The notes: generated by a model not told the origin, from the sequence alone. Shown: positions 36,549 to 46,224, counted from the first letter of the stretch. The stretch is DNA of 64,000 nt from CBDBJR01 sp965206445 (GCA_965206445.1 CBDBJR010000002.1:1240001-1304000), one strand, 5' to 3'. A program made the numbers and translations.

Positions 36549-36703
36549 TGAAGGGGCTGTTGATTTTCTTTCTGCGGGCGTTTTTCGAGACCGATATCGA
36601 GGTGCGATTTCGACCATCCTGTTTCCCGTTTACCGAGCCGTCTGCCGAAGTGGATATTGCCTGTGTAGTTTGCCCGGCTGTGAGCGGAGCGTAGCCGCCG
36701 TAC
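36543..36703 (+). pseudogene. right, diverged and deleted copy of pheS 3' end plus spacer
   Basis: 124 bp of pheS (about 96% identical to 33182-33305) joined, after loss of 221 bp, to the last few pheS codons, its TGA and the first 20-odd bases of the pheS-pheT spacer (36667-36703). The junction with the glutamine synthetase fragment lies in shared GTGAAGGGG-like sequence. Substitutions between copies show this is not an assembly duplicate of one read. Confidence 0.9.
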
Positions 36704-36835
36704 CGAATCTGCCATGCGTCAGAGACAATCGAGAACGCGGTTGCTGTATTGGGCCTGCCCATGCGGGGGCTATCGGCGATGCCAACCGGTCAACCCCGGT
36801 TGCGTCGGGCCAATCCGTAAGCCGGTCGGCCGCCA

Positions 36836-39259
36836 ATGCTAGTCAGTGAATCATGGCTGCGGGAGCTGGTTTCACCCGGGCTATCCACGCGTGAGCTGGC
36901 GGAGCGACTGACCCTGGCGGGTCTGGAGGTGGAATCCATTCAGGCGGTGAGCGGCTGTACCGACCGCAAACGCCTGGTAGTGGGGCGGGTGATCGCGGTG
37001 CAGCCGCATGCGGATGCGCAGCAATTGCAAGTCTGCCAGGTGGAGGTCGGGCGCAAGCGGCCGCTGACGATTGTCTGCGCGGCGCCCGATGTGGCTGCCG
37101 GTATCACGGTGCCGGTGGCGCTGCCCGGCTGTCGGCTGGGCGAGCAGATAATGGGGCGGCGTGTTATCCGCGGGGTCGAATCCACCGGCATGCTGTGCTC
37201 TGCCGCCGACCTCGGTTTGGAGCAGACTTCCGGCGGTTTAATGATGCTCGACCCGGATGCGCCGATAGCCGCCCCCATCGTCGATTATCTGGATTTGACG
37301 GATCACGTTTTTACCCTGCAGTTGACGCCAAATCGTGGGGATTGTCTCAGCATCGGCGGGGTGGCCAGAGAAGTGTCGGCGCTGACCGGCGCCCGGCTCA
37401 AAGCCGAGCCGCCGGTGCGCATCAACCGCACGCATCAACGTCGCCTGGGGGTGGAGCTGGCCGCACCGGCTGCGTGTCCCCGTTATATTGGCCGCGCGCT
37501 GTGCCATGTTCGCCTGACGGCCAAAACGCCTGACTGGATGGCCGAGCGATTGCGTCGCAGCGGCCTGCGCAGCATTAATCCGGCGGTCGATGTGACCAAT
37601 TATGTGATGCTGGAGCGAGGCCAGCCGATGCATGCTTTCGACCTGGACCGGCTCGATGGCGATTTGACCGTGCGCATGGCGGCGACCGGAGAAGCGGTCA
37701 CGCTGCTGGACGGCAGCCGGGTTACGCTGGCCGACCGTGATTTGGTGATCGCAGACCAGCGAGGGGCGGTGGCGCTGGCCGGTATCATGGGCGGCAATGA
37801 CTCCGCCGTTTCCGAGCGCAGTACCAACATTTACCTCGAAGCGGCTTATTTTGCGCCGTCGGCGGTTGCCGGTAAAGCGCGCCAATTGGGTCGGCAAACC
37901 GACGCCGCCTACCGATTCGAGCGCGGCGTGGACAGTCAGGGGCAGCTCGCAGCGATGCAGCGCGCGACGCAGTTGCTGATGCAGATTGCCGGCGCTGAAC
38001 CGGGCCCGATCACCCACGCGGTGGCCAGACAGAGCCTGCCCAAACGTCACCGGGTCAGGCTGGAAAACACCGCTATTCGGCGTACTTTGGGGCGTACTTT
38101 CCCGGCCGGGCAGGTGACGACGCTGTTCAATCGACTCGGCATGCAGGTCACGCCGGTCGACCGGGGCTGGCGGGTACAGCCGCCAAGCTGGCGATTTGAT
38201 ATCAGCGGCGCGCATGATCTGGTGGAGGAGCTCGGTCGTTGTTTTGGCTTCGATAAAATTGAACCGCGGCTGCCGCGCTACGAGGCGCTCGCCGGCCGTC
38301 GGCACCCGGCGGGCTATCCGGAGCAGCGGGCGATCAAGTCAAAAATGGTATTCGCCGGGTTCAATGAAGCGATTACGTATAGCTTTGTCGATCCGCAATT
38401 GCAGGCGCAGTTGCTGCACCGCGGCGCCGGTATCAAGCTCATCAACCCGATTGCGGACAATATGGCGGTAATGCGCCAAAGCCTGTGGCCGGGGCTGTTG
38501 ATGGCGATGAAAGCCAATCTCAACCGTCAACAGCAGCAGGTCAGGCTGTTTGAAATCGGCCGGGTGTTTCCGGGCAAGGTCGGGCGGCGGCAAAGCGCCG
38601 ATTCGGGCGCGCCTCTGCGGCCGTCGCCGCAGTATCGGGAAGTAGAACAACTGGCCGCGGTGATGACCGGCCCGGCAATGCCGCGGAGCTGGGCATCCGA
38701 CCCCCGGCCGGTCGATTTTTTCGACGCCAGGGGGGTAGTAGAGCAATTGCTGGCCGGTGACCGTGAGCGGTTTCGGTTTGTGCCGCAGTCGTATCCGGCG
38801 CTGCACCCGGGCAGAACGGCGGCGATTTATCGAGCGCAACGGCGGGTCGGCTACGTCGGTCAGTTGCACCCGGCCAAACAGGCGCAGCTCGGGATCGATC
38901 AGCCGGTGTATGTCTTTGAACTGGAGACGGCGGATGTGCATTCACCGGGCCGGCCGGTTTTTCAAGCGATTTCCCGCTACCCCGCGGTGCGGCGCGACCT
39001 GGCGGTGGTGGTGGAGCAAAACGTACTGGCACAACAGTTGCTGGGGGTAATTAAACAGGCTGCCGGCAACCGGTTGACAGAGGTGGAGTTGTTCGATGTC
39101 TATTCCGGTGCGGGGGTTGAAAAAAACCACAAAAGCTTTGCTTTCGGCTTGACCTTCCAGGCTGAATCAAGCAATCTTACCGGCCGGGAGGTCGAGCTGT
39201 TTATGCAGTCGATTTTGACGGCCCTGCAGTCAGAGTTCAATGCGGTCCTGCGGGATTGA
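36836..39259 (+). CDS. pheT: phenylalanyl-tRNA synthetase beta subunit
   Basis: 807 residues, full length. N-terminal MLVSESWLRELVSPGLSTREL, then the OB-fold tRNA-binding domain (VVGRVIAVQPHADAQQLQVCQV, about 42-150), the B3/B4 editing region (ALTGARLKAEPP to GIMGGNDSAVSE), B5 domain, the catalytic-like core (KSKMVFAGFNEAITYSFVDP) and the C-terminal FDX-ACB domain (AISRYPAVRRDLAVVVEQN). ATG 36836 has no strong ribosome site. It is separated from pheS by the insert, so its expression depends on read-through or a new promoter. Confidence 0.97.
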   Translation: MLVSESWLRELVSPGLSTRELAERLTLAGLEVESIQAVSGCTDRKRLVVGRVIAVQPHADAQQLQVCQVEVGRKRPLTIVCAAPDVAAGITVPVALPGCRLGEQIMGRRVIRGVESTGMLCSAADLGLEQTSGGLMMLDPDAPIAAPIVDYLDLTDHVFTLQLTPNRGDCLSIGGVAREVSALTGARLKAEPPVRINRTHQRRLGVELAAPAACPRYIGRALCHVRLTAKTPDWMAERLRRSGLRSINPAVDVTNYVMLERGQPMHAFDLDRLDGDLTVRMAATGEAVTLLDGSRVTLADRDLVIADQRGAVALAGIMGGNDSAVSERSTNIYLEAAYFAPSAVAGKARQLGRQTDAAYRFERGVDSQGQLAAMQRATQLLMQIAGAEPGPITHAVARQSLPKRHRVRLENTAIRRTLGRTFPAGQVTTLFNRLGMQVTPVDRGWRVQPPSWRFDISGAHDLVEELGRCFGFDKIEPRLPRYEALAGRRHPAGYPEQRAIKSKMVFAGFNEAITYSFVDPQLQAQLLHRGAGIKLINPIADNMAVMRQSLWPGLLMAMKANLNRQQQQVRLFEIGRVFPGKVGRRQSADSGAPLRPSPQYREVEQLAAVMTGPAMPRSWASDPRPVDFFDARGVVEQLLAGDRERFRFVPQSYPALHPGRTAAIYRAQRRVGYVGQLHPAKQAQLGIDQPVYVFELETADVHSPGRPVFQAISRYPAVRRDLAVVVEQNVLAQQLLGVIKQAAGNRLTEVELFDVYSGAGVEKNHKSFAFGLTFQAESSNLTGREVELFMQSILTALQSEFNAVLRD

Positions 39260-39429
39260 ACACACCGGTTTGCAATCGTTTGCCCGCATCGGGTAAAATA
39301 TAATAAATCAGGTTATAAAACCCAACTAAAGCATTGATAAATAATAGTCTTTAGTGTTGTTTTTACTCCAATCGGTGCGCGGCTAGAGGGTGAGCCGGGC
39401 GATATAAAAACAGTGTTGTCGAATGAAAA

Positions 39430-39750
39430 ATGACGGTTACAAAAGCAGATTTGAGCAATACATTGTTTGAGGAAGTCGGGTTGAACAAACGCGAAGCAAA
39501 AGAGTTTGTCGAGCAGTTTTTTGAAAAAATCCGGCAGGCGCTTGAAAACGGCTCGACCGTCAAACTGTCCGGGTTTGGCAGCTTTTTGTTGTGGGACAAA
39601 ACATCGAGACCGGGGCGCAACCCGAAAACCGGGGAGCAAGTCGTGATATTGCCGCGCCGGGTGGTCACCTTTCGACCCAGCCGGGAGCTCAGGTGCAGTG
39701 TGGCGGAGAACTCTTCCGAACTGCTGCAAAAACTGGGGCGTAGCCATTGA
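39430..39750 (+). CDS. ihfA: integration host factor alpha subunit
   Basis: 106 residues; DNA-bending nucleoid protein that pairs with IhfB. MTVTKADLSNTLFEEVGLNKREAKEFVEQFFEKIRQ-type helices, the FGSFLLWDKTSRPGRNPKTGE beta arm with the intercalating Pro in GRNPKTG, and a C-terminal IHF-alpha-type tail. Standard position after pheT. The 170-bp upstream spacer is AT-rich and may hold its own promoter. Confidence 0.96.
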   Translation: MTVTKADLSNTLFEEVGLNKREAKEFVEQFFEKIRQALENGSTVKLSGFGSFLLWDKTSRPGRNPKTGEQVVILPRRVVTFRPSRELRCSVAENSSELLQKLGRSH

Positions 39751-39755
39751 CGACC

Positions 39756-40130
39756 ATGCTTGACAGCGACGGTTTCGATCTGCCGTCTATCCCGCCGAAG
39801 CGCTATTTTACGATTGGCGAGGTGAGCAAGCTGTGCGCGGTCAAACCGCATGTGCTGCGCTATTGGGAACAGGAATTCCCCCAGTTAAAGCCGGTCAAAC
39901 GACGCGGCAACCGGCGCTATTATCAGCGCTATGAAGTCGAAATGATTCGCCAGATTCGCAAGCTACTGTATCTGGATCGGTTTACGATTAACGGCGCCCG
40001 GGCTCGACTGCAAGAATTGACCGACAAATCCGGCGACCCGGCCGATGCGGCCACGGGCAGCCAGGCGGAGTCAAAGGTACTGCAGCAGTTGCTGGTGGAA
40101 TTGGACGAAGTGCAGAAAATACTGAGTTGA
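39756..40130 (+). CDS. MerR-family transcriptional regulator
   Basis: 124 residues: a winged-helix MerR DNA-binding domain RYFTIGEVSKLCAVKPHVLRYWEQEFP, then the wing RRGNRRYYQRYEVEMI and a short dimerisation helix. There are no C-terminal metal-binding cysteines. This regulator regularly follows ihfA in gammaproteobacteria; its targets are not well known. ATG 39756 is preferred; a TTG at 39747 overlaps the ihfA stop and would add three residues. Confidence 0.92.
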   Translation: MLDSDGFDLPSIPPKRYFTIGEVSKLCAVKPHVLRYWEQEFPQLKPVKRRGNRRYYQRYEVEMIRQIRKLLYLDRFTINGARARLQELTDKSGDPADAATGSQAESKVLQQLLVELDEVQKILS

Positions 40131-40190
40131 ACGAATGCCGGGCGTGATCACGGGCCGGTGGTCAGCTTGATTGTCGGCAGGACGGTTTTT

Positions 40191-40267
40191 CGGGGTGTAG
40201 CGCAGCCTGGTAGCGCACCGCAATGGGGTTGCGGTGGTCGGAGGTTCAAATCCTCTCACCCCGACCA
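40191..40267 (+). tRNA. tRNA-Pro (GGG)
   Basis: Cloverleaf with encoded CCA: acceptor CGGGGTG with CACCCCG, D arm GCGC-AGCCTGGTA-GCGC, anticodon arm CCGCA-ATGGGGT-TGCGG giving GGG, T arm GGAGG-TTCAAAT-CCTCT. Confidence 0.95.
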
Positions 40268-40494
40268 TTTTCGGCCGCTCGTCCGAACCGGTCGAGCACC
40301 GTCGGCGTTGGCCGCCCGTTTCCGCCGTGCGGGCATACCGCCGGCCAGCCGGTCGAGCGCAGCAGGGGCATCGCCAGCCACGATGCGCGCGCAAGGGCGC
40401 CTGGTGATACACATGAAATCGTACGAGGGTTTGGCCGGCATGACGGCCGACAGGTTCGCTGCGATCCGTCCACTTTGATCCGTTCTGTTTCCGC

Positions 40495-41919
40495 ATGTCT
40501 GTCGTTACTCGATTTGCCCCCAGCCCGACCGGCCATTTGCATATTGGCAGTGTGCGCACGGCTTTGTTTAACTGGCTGTTTGCGCGCCGGGCGGGCGGTA
40601 AGATGCTGCTGCGGATTGAGGATACGGATCGCCAGCGCTCCACCACGGAGTCGGTTGACCTGATTCTGGCGGCGATGCAATGGCTGGGTTTGAACTGGGA
40701 TCAGGAACCGGTTTATCAAACCCAGCGGTTTGATCGCTATACCGAAGTGATCGATCGGCTGCTGGCGGAAGACCGCGCCTATTACTGCTTTTGCAGCCGT
40801 GAGCGCCTCGAGCACGTGCGCCAAAGCCAGCGGGAGCAAGGGCTTAAACCGCGCTATGACCACTTTTGCCGGCAGTTAAATCGCCGCCCCGGGCCGGCGG
40901 AGACCGGCGTCGTACGGTTCAAAAACCCGCTGCAGGGCAAGGTGGTGTTCGACGATGTAGTGCGGGGCGGGGTGGTGATCGACAATCGTGAAATGGACGA
41001 CCTGATCATCCTGCGCAGCGACGGCACGCCGACGTATAACCTCACGGTGGTGGTGGATGATATCGACATGGGGATCACGCACGTGATCCGCGGCGACGAC
41101 CATACCAACAATACGCCACGGCAAATCAATATTTTCCATGCGCTGGGCGCCCGACTGCCGGTATTTGCGCACGTGCCGGCGATTCTGGGGCAAGACGGTC
41201 AACGCTTGTCGAAAAGGCACGGTGCGGTCGGTGTGCTGGATTATCGCGAATGGGGGATTTTCCCGGAAGCATTGTGCAATTATCTGCTGCGCCTGGGCTG
41301 GTCGCATGGCGATCAGGAGATTTTTTCTCGGGATGAGATGACCCATTTATTCGACCTGACGCAGGTCAACCCATCGGCCGCCGCCTTCGATCGCGATAAA
41401 TTGCTGTGGCTGAATCAACACTATATCCGCCAGGCCGACCCCGCCCGGCTGGCGCAGGCGTTTACGCGGCAGTTGCAGCGGCGCAATCTCGAGCCGTCTG
41501 CCGGCCCGTCAATCGAACGGGTTGTCGAGGTGATGCGCGAGCGCGCGCGCACACTGGAAGAAATGCTGGATAAGGTCATCTGGCTGTACTCGGAGGTCGG
41601 CGAATTCGACGCCACTGCGGCGCGCAAGCATCTGCGGCCCGCAGCGGCAGCGCTGCTGCAAGATTGCTGCGCCCGGCTTGGCCGGTTGCCGCACTGGCAG
41701 GAAACGTCGATCGCTGACGTGCTCGACCAGGTGTTGGCCGACCATGCCGTGGGGCTGATAAAGCTGGCCCAACCCCTGCGCGTCGCGCTATCCGGCAGTG
41801 CGGTCACCCCGCCGATTGCGGTGACGCTGGAATTGGTCGGTCAGCAGCGCTGCGTGGCGCGCATAACCCGGGCCTTGGAATGGATGGCCGAGTGCACTGA
41901 AAACAACGCGTCACAATGA
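40495..41919 (+). CDS. gltX: glutamyl-tRNA synthetase
   Basis: Class I synthetase, 474 residues. HIGH-type motif APSPTGHLHIGSVRTALFNWL at residues 8-28, KMSKS-type motif GQRLSKRHGAVGVLDY near 240, and the GluRS anticodon-binding C-domain. The zinc-region cysteines are reduced to YYCFCSRERLEHV. Flanked by tRNA-Pro upstream and tRNA-Ala/tRNA-Glu downstream, so the enzyme lies close to its own substrate gene. Confidence 0.96.
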   Translation: MSVVTRFAPSPTGHLHIGSVRTALFNWLFARRAGGKMLLRIEDTDRQRSTTESVDLILAAMQWLGLNWDQEPVYQTQRFDRYTEVIDRLLAEDRAYYCFCSRERLEHVRQSQREQGLKPRYDHFCRQLNRRPGPAETGVVRFKNPLQGKVVFDDVVRGGVVIDNREMDDLIILRSDGTPTYNLTVVVDDIDMGITHVIRGDDHTNNTPRQINIFHALGARLPVFAHVPAILGQDGQRLSKRHGAVGVLDYREWGIFPEALCNYLLRLGWSHGDQEIFSRDEMTHLFDLTQVNPSAAAFDRDKLLWLNQHYIRQADPARLAQAFTRQLQRRNLEPSAGPSIERVVEVMRERARTLEEMLDKVIWLYSEVGEFDATAARKHLRPAAAALLQDCCARLGRLPHWQETSIADVLDQVLADHAVGLIKLAQPLRVALSGSAVTPPIAVTLELVGQQRCVARITRALEWMAECTENNASQ

Positions 41920-42030
41920 CAGCATGGCGTCGGCACCGATAGCCATCGGCCACTGCTCTGCGCCGGTGGTAGAAACGACCGCCGCTGCTTCCGTTTTCCG
42001 GTTTGGGTTGACGGCCACAAAACCGAACGC

Positions 42031-42059
42031 TTGCAGTCATATCGCCAAAACCCTATAAT
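42031..42059 (+). promoter_or_regulatory. strong sigma70-type promoter for tRNA-Ala
   Basis: TTGCAG (42031-42036), 17-bp spacer, perfect TATAAT (42054-42059), ending 12 bp before the mature tRNA-Ala. Probably also serves tRNA-Glu downstream. Confidence 0.75.
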
Positions 42060-42071
42060 CTCGTCCCTTTC

Positions 42072-42147
42072 GGGGCCATAGCTCAGCTGGGAGAGCGCAA
42101 CACTGGCAGTGTTGAGGTCGGCGGTTCGATCCCGCCTGGCTCCACCA
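42072..42147 (+). tRNA. tRNA-Ala (GGC)
   Basis: Cloverleaf with CCA: acceptor GGGGCCA with TGGCTCC (one G-T pair), anticodon arm CAACA-CTGGCAG-TGTTG giving GGC, T arm GGCGG-TTCGATC-CCGCC. Confidence 0.95.
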
Positions 42148-42295
42148 GTTAACATCGCCGACCGGTCCAATGGTTCCGGTCAATGGCGGCAATAGTGCGT
42201 ATCGGATGCTATTGGCCATGGAGTGTCGAGCCATGGATCATCGAAGTGCAGGCGAATGGCCAGCCCCGGCTGGTATCGGCATCAAAAAGTTCTGA

Positions 42296-42372
42296 GTCCC
42301 CATCGTCTAGCTGGCCCAGGACACCGCCCTTTCACGGCGGCAACAGGGGTTCGAATCCCCTTGGGGACGCCA
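42296..42372 (+). tRNA. tRNA-Glu (TTC)
   Basis: Acceptor GTCCCCA with TGGGGAC, then GCCA. Anticodon arm CCGCC-CTTTCAC-GGCGG gives TTC; T arm AGGGG-TTCGAAT-CCCCT. It lies 148 bp after tRNA-Ala. Confidence 0.95.
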
Positions 42373-42564
42373 TCAATCGGTTGCCGAGCGCAGTTCAGCC
42401 GTATTCCGCTGCCGGTTTTTCCATCGGTGCCGACGCCCGATAGTGGCAGCAGGCTCGAATTGCCGGCCAACCTCATGCTGCATTGCCGCTGGTGGGCGTG
42501 TGAGCGAACTTTCCCGCCCGCAGAACAGTCGTATATCTATCGCGGTTTTCCCTTGAAACATAAA

Positions 42565-45441
42565 ATGCGCCTTGTTTTCGCTGCTATTGCCTGGTTTTTA
42601 GCCGGTGTTTTCACCGTATCCGCCGACGAGCTGCCGGCACAGCCGATCAAAAGTGCGACGGATGACAAGCTGTACCGGTATTTGCTGCTGGACAACCGGC
42701 TCAAGGTGCTGCTGGTTTCCGATGACGACGCCGACAAGGCGGGCGCCTCGCTGGATATCGCGGTCGGTAGCGGTAGTGACCCCGAGGACTGGCCGGGTCT
42801 GGTGCATTTTCTCGAACACATGCTGTTTCTCGGCACGGCCAGATACCCCGAAGCGGGGGCCTACCCGCGTTTTATCTCCGCCAGCGGTGGCAGCCATAAT
42901 GCCTATACCGCGTTGGATCATACCAATTACTTTTTCAGCATTTCGGACGACCGGCTGTACCCCGCCCTGCAACGCTTTTCACGGTTTTTTATCGACCCCC
43001 TGTTCGACCCGGCCTATGTTGACCGCGAGCGCGCCGTGGTGGATTCCGAATATCAGTCCCGGCGCAAAGATGATCATCGGCGGATCTGGGCTGCCAGCAG
43101 ACAGGCCATCAATCCGGCGCATCCCGCCAGCCGTTTCGCTGTTGGCACCGTGGATACCCTGCGCGACCGCGCGGGTATCACGGCGCGCGACCGGCTGATC
43201 GAATTTTATCAAACGTATTATTCCGCCAATTTGATGACCCTCTCGGTGGTCGGCAGGCAGCCTCTGGACCAGCTGGAGCAGTGGGTGCGGGAATTGTTTG
43301 CGGACATTCCCGACCGGCAGGCAGTTCGGCCGGTGTTTGCCCAGCCGTATTTTGCGCCGGCGACACTGCCGGCGTCTTTGCACGTCATTCCCGAAGGACG
43401 GCGGCACAGTCTGCGGTTTACCTTTCCGATTCCATCGACGCGAGCGGCCTATCGCAGCAAGCCGGGAAGCTATATCGCCAATCTGATCGGGCATGAAGGG
43501 GAAGGCTCGCTGCTGGCGCTGCTTAAAGCGCGCGGCTGGGCGGAAAGCCTGAGTGCCGGGGTTGGCTTTATGGACGCCATCCAGGGCGACTTCCGGGTGC
43601 AGATCGGGCTCACCCAGGCGGGGCTCGGTAAAATCGACGATATAGCGCGCCTGTTGTTTACCACGATTGACCTGATTCGCCGCGACGGCGTCACCGCCGA
43701 GCGCTATGCAGAGCAGCGGCGATTGAGTCGGCTGGCGTTTCAGTTTGCCGAAGAGCAGGAGTCCGGGCAACTGGTGCGGTCGATCGCTACCGATATGCGG
43801 CACTATGCCGTACCGGATATGCTGCGCGGCGCGTATCTGATGGAGCAGTTCGACCGGCCCGCGATTGAGCGCCTGCTGGCGTCGCTGCGGCCGGATAACC
43901 TGCTGCTCAGGCTGGTGGCCGAACGCGATCAGAAGCCCTTCATCCAGGAGCCTTTTTATCAGGTCGAGTATGCCCTCACTCCGATTGATGCGCAGCGCAT
44001 AGCGGCCTGGTCGAAGCCGGACGGCGACGCCCGATTGGCACTGCCGCCGAGCAATCCGTTTGTTCCGCAAAGGCTGGCATTGCAGCCGCTCGAGCTGGTC
44101 GGCGACAAGCCGCGGCCGCTGGTGGTGGCGGATGAGCCCGGCCTGCTATCGTATTACCGGGGCGATCAGAGTTTCAATACACCGCGGGCGGGGTTTTATT
44201 TCAGCGTCAAAAGCCCGTTGGCATCGTCCAGCGCCCGGCACACGGTCATGACCGAATTATTGGTTCGATTACTCAATGAGCAGTTGAATACCGTCGCCTA
44301 TGCCGGCTATCTGGCCGGCCTGAATTATCGGTTGTACCGTCATGCGCGGGGGTATTCGGTGCGTATAACCGGCTATGAAGACCGGCAGCCGGTGATGCTG
44401 CAAGCGGTGCTGGATGCGATTGCCGAGCCGGATTTTTCCGCCGATAAACTGGCTGTTGCCAAGGCCGCACTGACACGCGAGCTGAGCAATGCCGCCCGGG
44501 CGACGCCCTCCACCCAGACCGTCAACGAAGTGTACCGGCTGCTGATTCAGCCGACCTGGAGCGAGGCGGAAAGACTGGCGGTGCTGCCGCAGATCGAGCT
44601 CGACGATATACGCCGGCATGCCGAACAGCTATCGGCGGCGGTGTCGTTAACCACGCTGTCGCATGGCGATGTCAGTGTCGAGGTGGCGACCGAAATGACC
44701 CGGGCGGTGCAGCGCGTATTTGCCGCGGCGCGCTGGCTGCCGGATGTGCCGCCGGTGCAGGTGCGCCGATTACCGCCGGGCAAACGCTATTTGCGCAGTC
44801 TGGAGGTGGCGCATACCGACAATGCGCTGGCCATGTATTTCCAGGCTCCCGGCAGCGGCGACGCCGAACGGGCTAAAATGGCCTTGCTGACGCAATTGTT
44901 GCGCTCCGGCTATTATTTCCGCCTGCGCACCAGCGAGCGGGTCGGCTATCTGGTCTACGCCGCCGGGCTGGAAATACAGCAGGTGCCCGGCTTGTTATTG
45001 TCCGTGCAGAGCTCCAGCCACGGGCCGACTGATATTCTGCGCCTCAATCAAGCGTTTCTGGAGAGCGCCCTGGAACTCGACGAACTGCGCGACCCCGAGG
45101 TCTTCGAGCAGGTCCGGCAGGGGCTGTTGAGCCGCCTGCTGGCCCGGGATAAACGCCTGGTCGAACGCACCAATCGCTATTGGCAGGAAATTGACCAGCG
45201 GCACTTCGATTTCGATTCGCGCGCCCGCCTGGCAGCGATCATCGCGTCGCTGGGGGTGGAGGAGATGCGCGATTACTTCCAGCGTCTGGTGGTTTCCGAG
45301 CCGCGCCAGTTGGTCGTGCAAAGTGCGGCGCAAACCGCTGAGGGGAAAAAGCAGATGATCACCGGAGACGCGTATCAAGACATTGCCGGTGTGGCCGATT
45401 TTCGTCAGCAGTTGCCGGTGTTTTTCGCCCCGGATAGCTGA
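42565..45441 (+). CDS. M16 zinc metallopeptidase (pitrilysin/insulinase type)
   Basis: 958-residue periplasmic protease of the pitrilysin family. Start at 42565 gives a signal peptide (MRLVFAAIAWFLAGVFTVSADE). The inverted zinc motif HFLEH is at residues 81-85, with the distal Glu in RERAVVDSEYQSR near 160. Four homologous M16 domains are expected over this length; only the first has the catalytic motif. It should degrade peptides in the periplasm. A frame extending to 42223 would overlap tRNA-Glu and is rejected. Stop and next start overlap (TGATG). Confidence 0.93.
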   Translation: MRLVFAAIAWFLAGVFTVSADELPAQPIKSATDDKLYRYLLLDNRLKVLLVSDDDADKAGASLDIAVGSGSDPEDWPGLVHFLEHMLFLGTARYPEAGAYPRFISASGGSHNAYTALDHTNYFFSISDDRLYPALQRFSRFFIDPLFDPAYVDRERAVVDSEYQSRRKDDHRRIWAASRQAINPAHPASRFAVGTVDTLRDRAGITARDRLIEFYQTYYSANLMTLSVVGRQPLDQLEQWVRELFADIPDRQAVRPVFAQPYFAPATLPASLHVIPEGRRHSLRFTFPIPSTRAAYRSKPGSYIANLIGHEGEGSLLALLKARGWAESLSAGVGFMDAIQGDFRVQIGLTQAGLGKIDDIARLLFTTIDLIRRDGVTAERYAEQRRLSRLAFQFAEEQESGQLVRSIATDMRHYAVPDMLRGAYLMEQFDRPAIERLLASLRPDNLLLRLVAERDQKPFIQEPFYQVEYALTPIDAQRIAAWSKPDGDARLALPPSNPFVPQRLALQPLELVGDKPRPLVVADEPGLLSYYRGDQSFNTPRAGFYFSVKSPLASSSARHTVMTELLVRLLNEQLNTVAYAGYLAGLNYRLYRHARGYSVRITGYEDRQPVMLQAVLDAIAEPDFSADKLAVAKAALTRELSNAARATPSTQTVNEVYRLLIQPTWSEAERLAVLPQIELDDIRRHAEQLSAAVSLTTLSHGDVSVEVATEMTRAVQRVFAAARWLPDVPPVQVRRLPPGKRYLRSLEVAHTDNALAMYFQAPGSGDAERAKMALLTQLLRSGYYFRLRTSERVGYLVYAAGLEIQQVPGLLLSVQSSSHGPTDILRLNQAFLESALELDELRDPEVFEQVRQGLLSRLLARDKRLVERTNRYWQEIDQRHFDFDSRARLAAIIASLGVEEMRDYFQRLVVSEPRQLVVQSAAQTAEGKKQMITGDAYQDIAGVADFRQQLPVFFAPDS

Positions 45442-46022
45442 TGTCGACGGTCGCTTCAACCGCCGGGCGATCAAGCCATGCCGACTCGCCGATAATGCAG
45501 CAGGCTGCTCGATTGGGCGAGCTGCTGTTGCAGCAGCAGCGGTGCATGTTGACCGTCGAGTCCTGCACCGGCGGCGGCATCGGCCAGGTGGTGACCGCCG
45601 TGGGCGGCAGCTCGGACTGGTTTGACCGCGCTTATGTCACTTACAGCGACCGCGCCAAGACCGACATGGTGGGCGTGCCCACCGATCTGATTCAGACCCA
45701 CGGGGCGGTCAGTGAAGCGGTGGCGCTGGCCATGCTGCAAGGGGCCATGCAGCGCTGTGATACGGATTGCGGGGTCGCCGTGACCGGCATCGCCGGCCCG
45801 TCCGGGGGAACCGCCGACAAGCCGGTCGGCAGCGTGTGCTTTGCCTGGCAGGTGCGCGCCGCCGCGGGACAGAGCGGCGGCACGGCGGCAGGGGCGGACG
45901 CGAACCGTGCCGGCAGTATCGTCCTGACGGCAAGATTTGACGGCGACCGCCATGCGGTGCGACAGGCAACCATCCATCGGGCGCTTGCCGGATTGATTGC
46001 GCTGTTGACGCGGCAGGCATGA
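45441..46022 (+). CDS. pncC: nicotinamide-nucleotide amidohydrolase (CinA C-terminal domain)
   Basis: 193 residues, PncC/CinA-C type, deamidating nicotinamide mononucleotide to nicotinic acid mononucleotide in pyridine salvage. MLTVESCTGGGIGQVVTAVGGSSDWF, YSDRAKTDMVGVP, GAVSEAVALAMLQGA and GVAVTGIAGPSGGTADKPVGSVCFAW are family motifs. It lacks the N-terminal MoeA-like CinA domain, as in E. coli YgaD. A low-complexity insert (about 136-155, GQSGGTAAGADAN) is unusual. Start overlaps the protease stop. Confidence 0.92.
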   Translation: MSTVASTAGRSSHADSPIMQQAARLGELLLQQQRCMLTVESCTGGGIGQVVTAVGGSSDWFDRAYVTYSDRAKTDMVGVPTDLIQTHGAVSEAVALAMLQGAMQRCDTDCGVAVTGIAGPSGGTADKPVGSVCFAWQVRAAAGQSGGTAAGADANRAGSIVLTARFDGDRHAVRQATIHRALAGLIALLTRQA

Positions 46023-46166
46023 CCGCTGCCACTGCGGCGATACTCGATGCAACAGACACAGATTGCCGCATCGCATCGGGCCTGAATCGGTTTACAATCC
46101 GACGGATTATTGCCGGCCTGCGGCGAGTGCCGTGCATAGCGGCATCGTGCTGCCTGAAATGCAATG

Positions 46167-46192
46167 CCTGAATAGAGTTCCTGAATCGAGTT
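46167..46192 (+). repeat. 13-bp tandem repeat upstream of accA
   Basis: CCTGAATAGAGTT (46167-46179) followed at once by CCTGAATCGAGTT (46180-46192), 12 of 13 bases identical, in the 202-bp pncC-accA spacer about 33 bp before the accA ATG. The spacer shows no gene. Confidence 0.6.
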
Positions 46193-46224
46193 CCTTAACT
46201 ACATAAAATAACGCCTGTATTTAC

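Noticed and set aside
39301..39340. Possible IHF binding site upstream of ihfA (autoregulation)
   Set aside because: AT-rich and AATCAG-like, but does not match WATCAANNNNTTR; not strong enough to list.
42223..42564. N-terminal extension of the M16 protease frame to 42223
   Set aside because: It would translate through tRNA-Glu; the ATG at 42565 gives a clean signal peptide.
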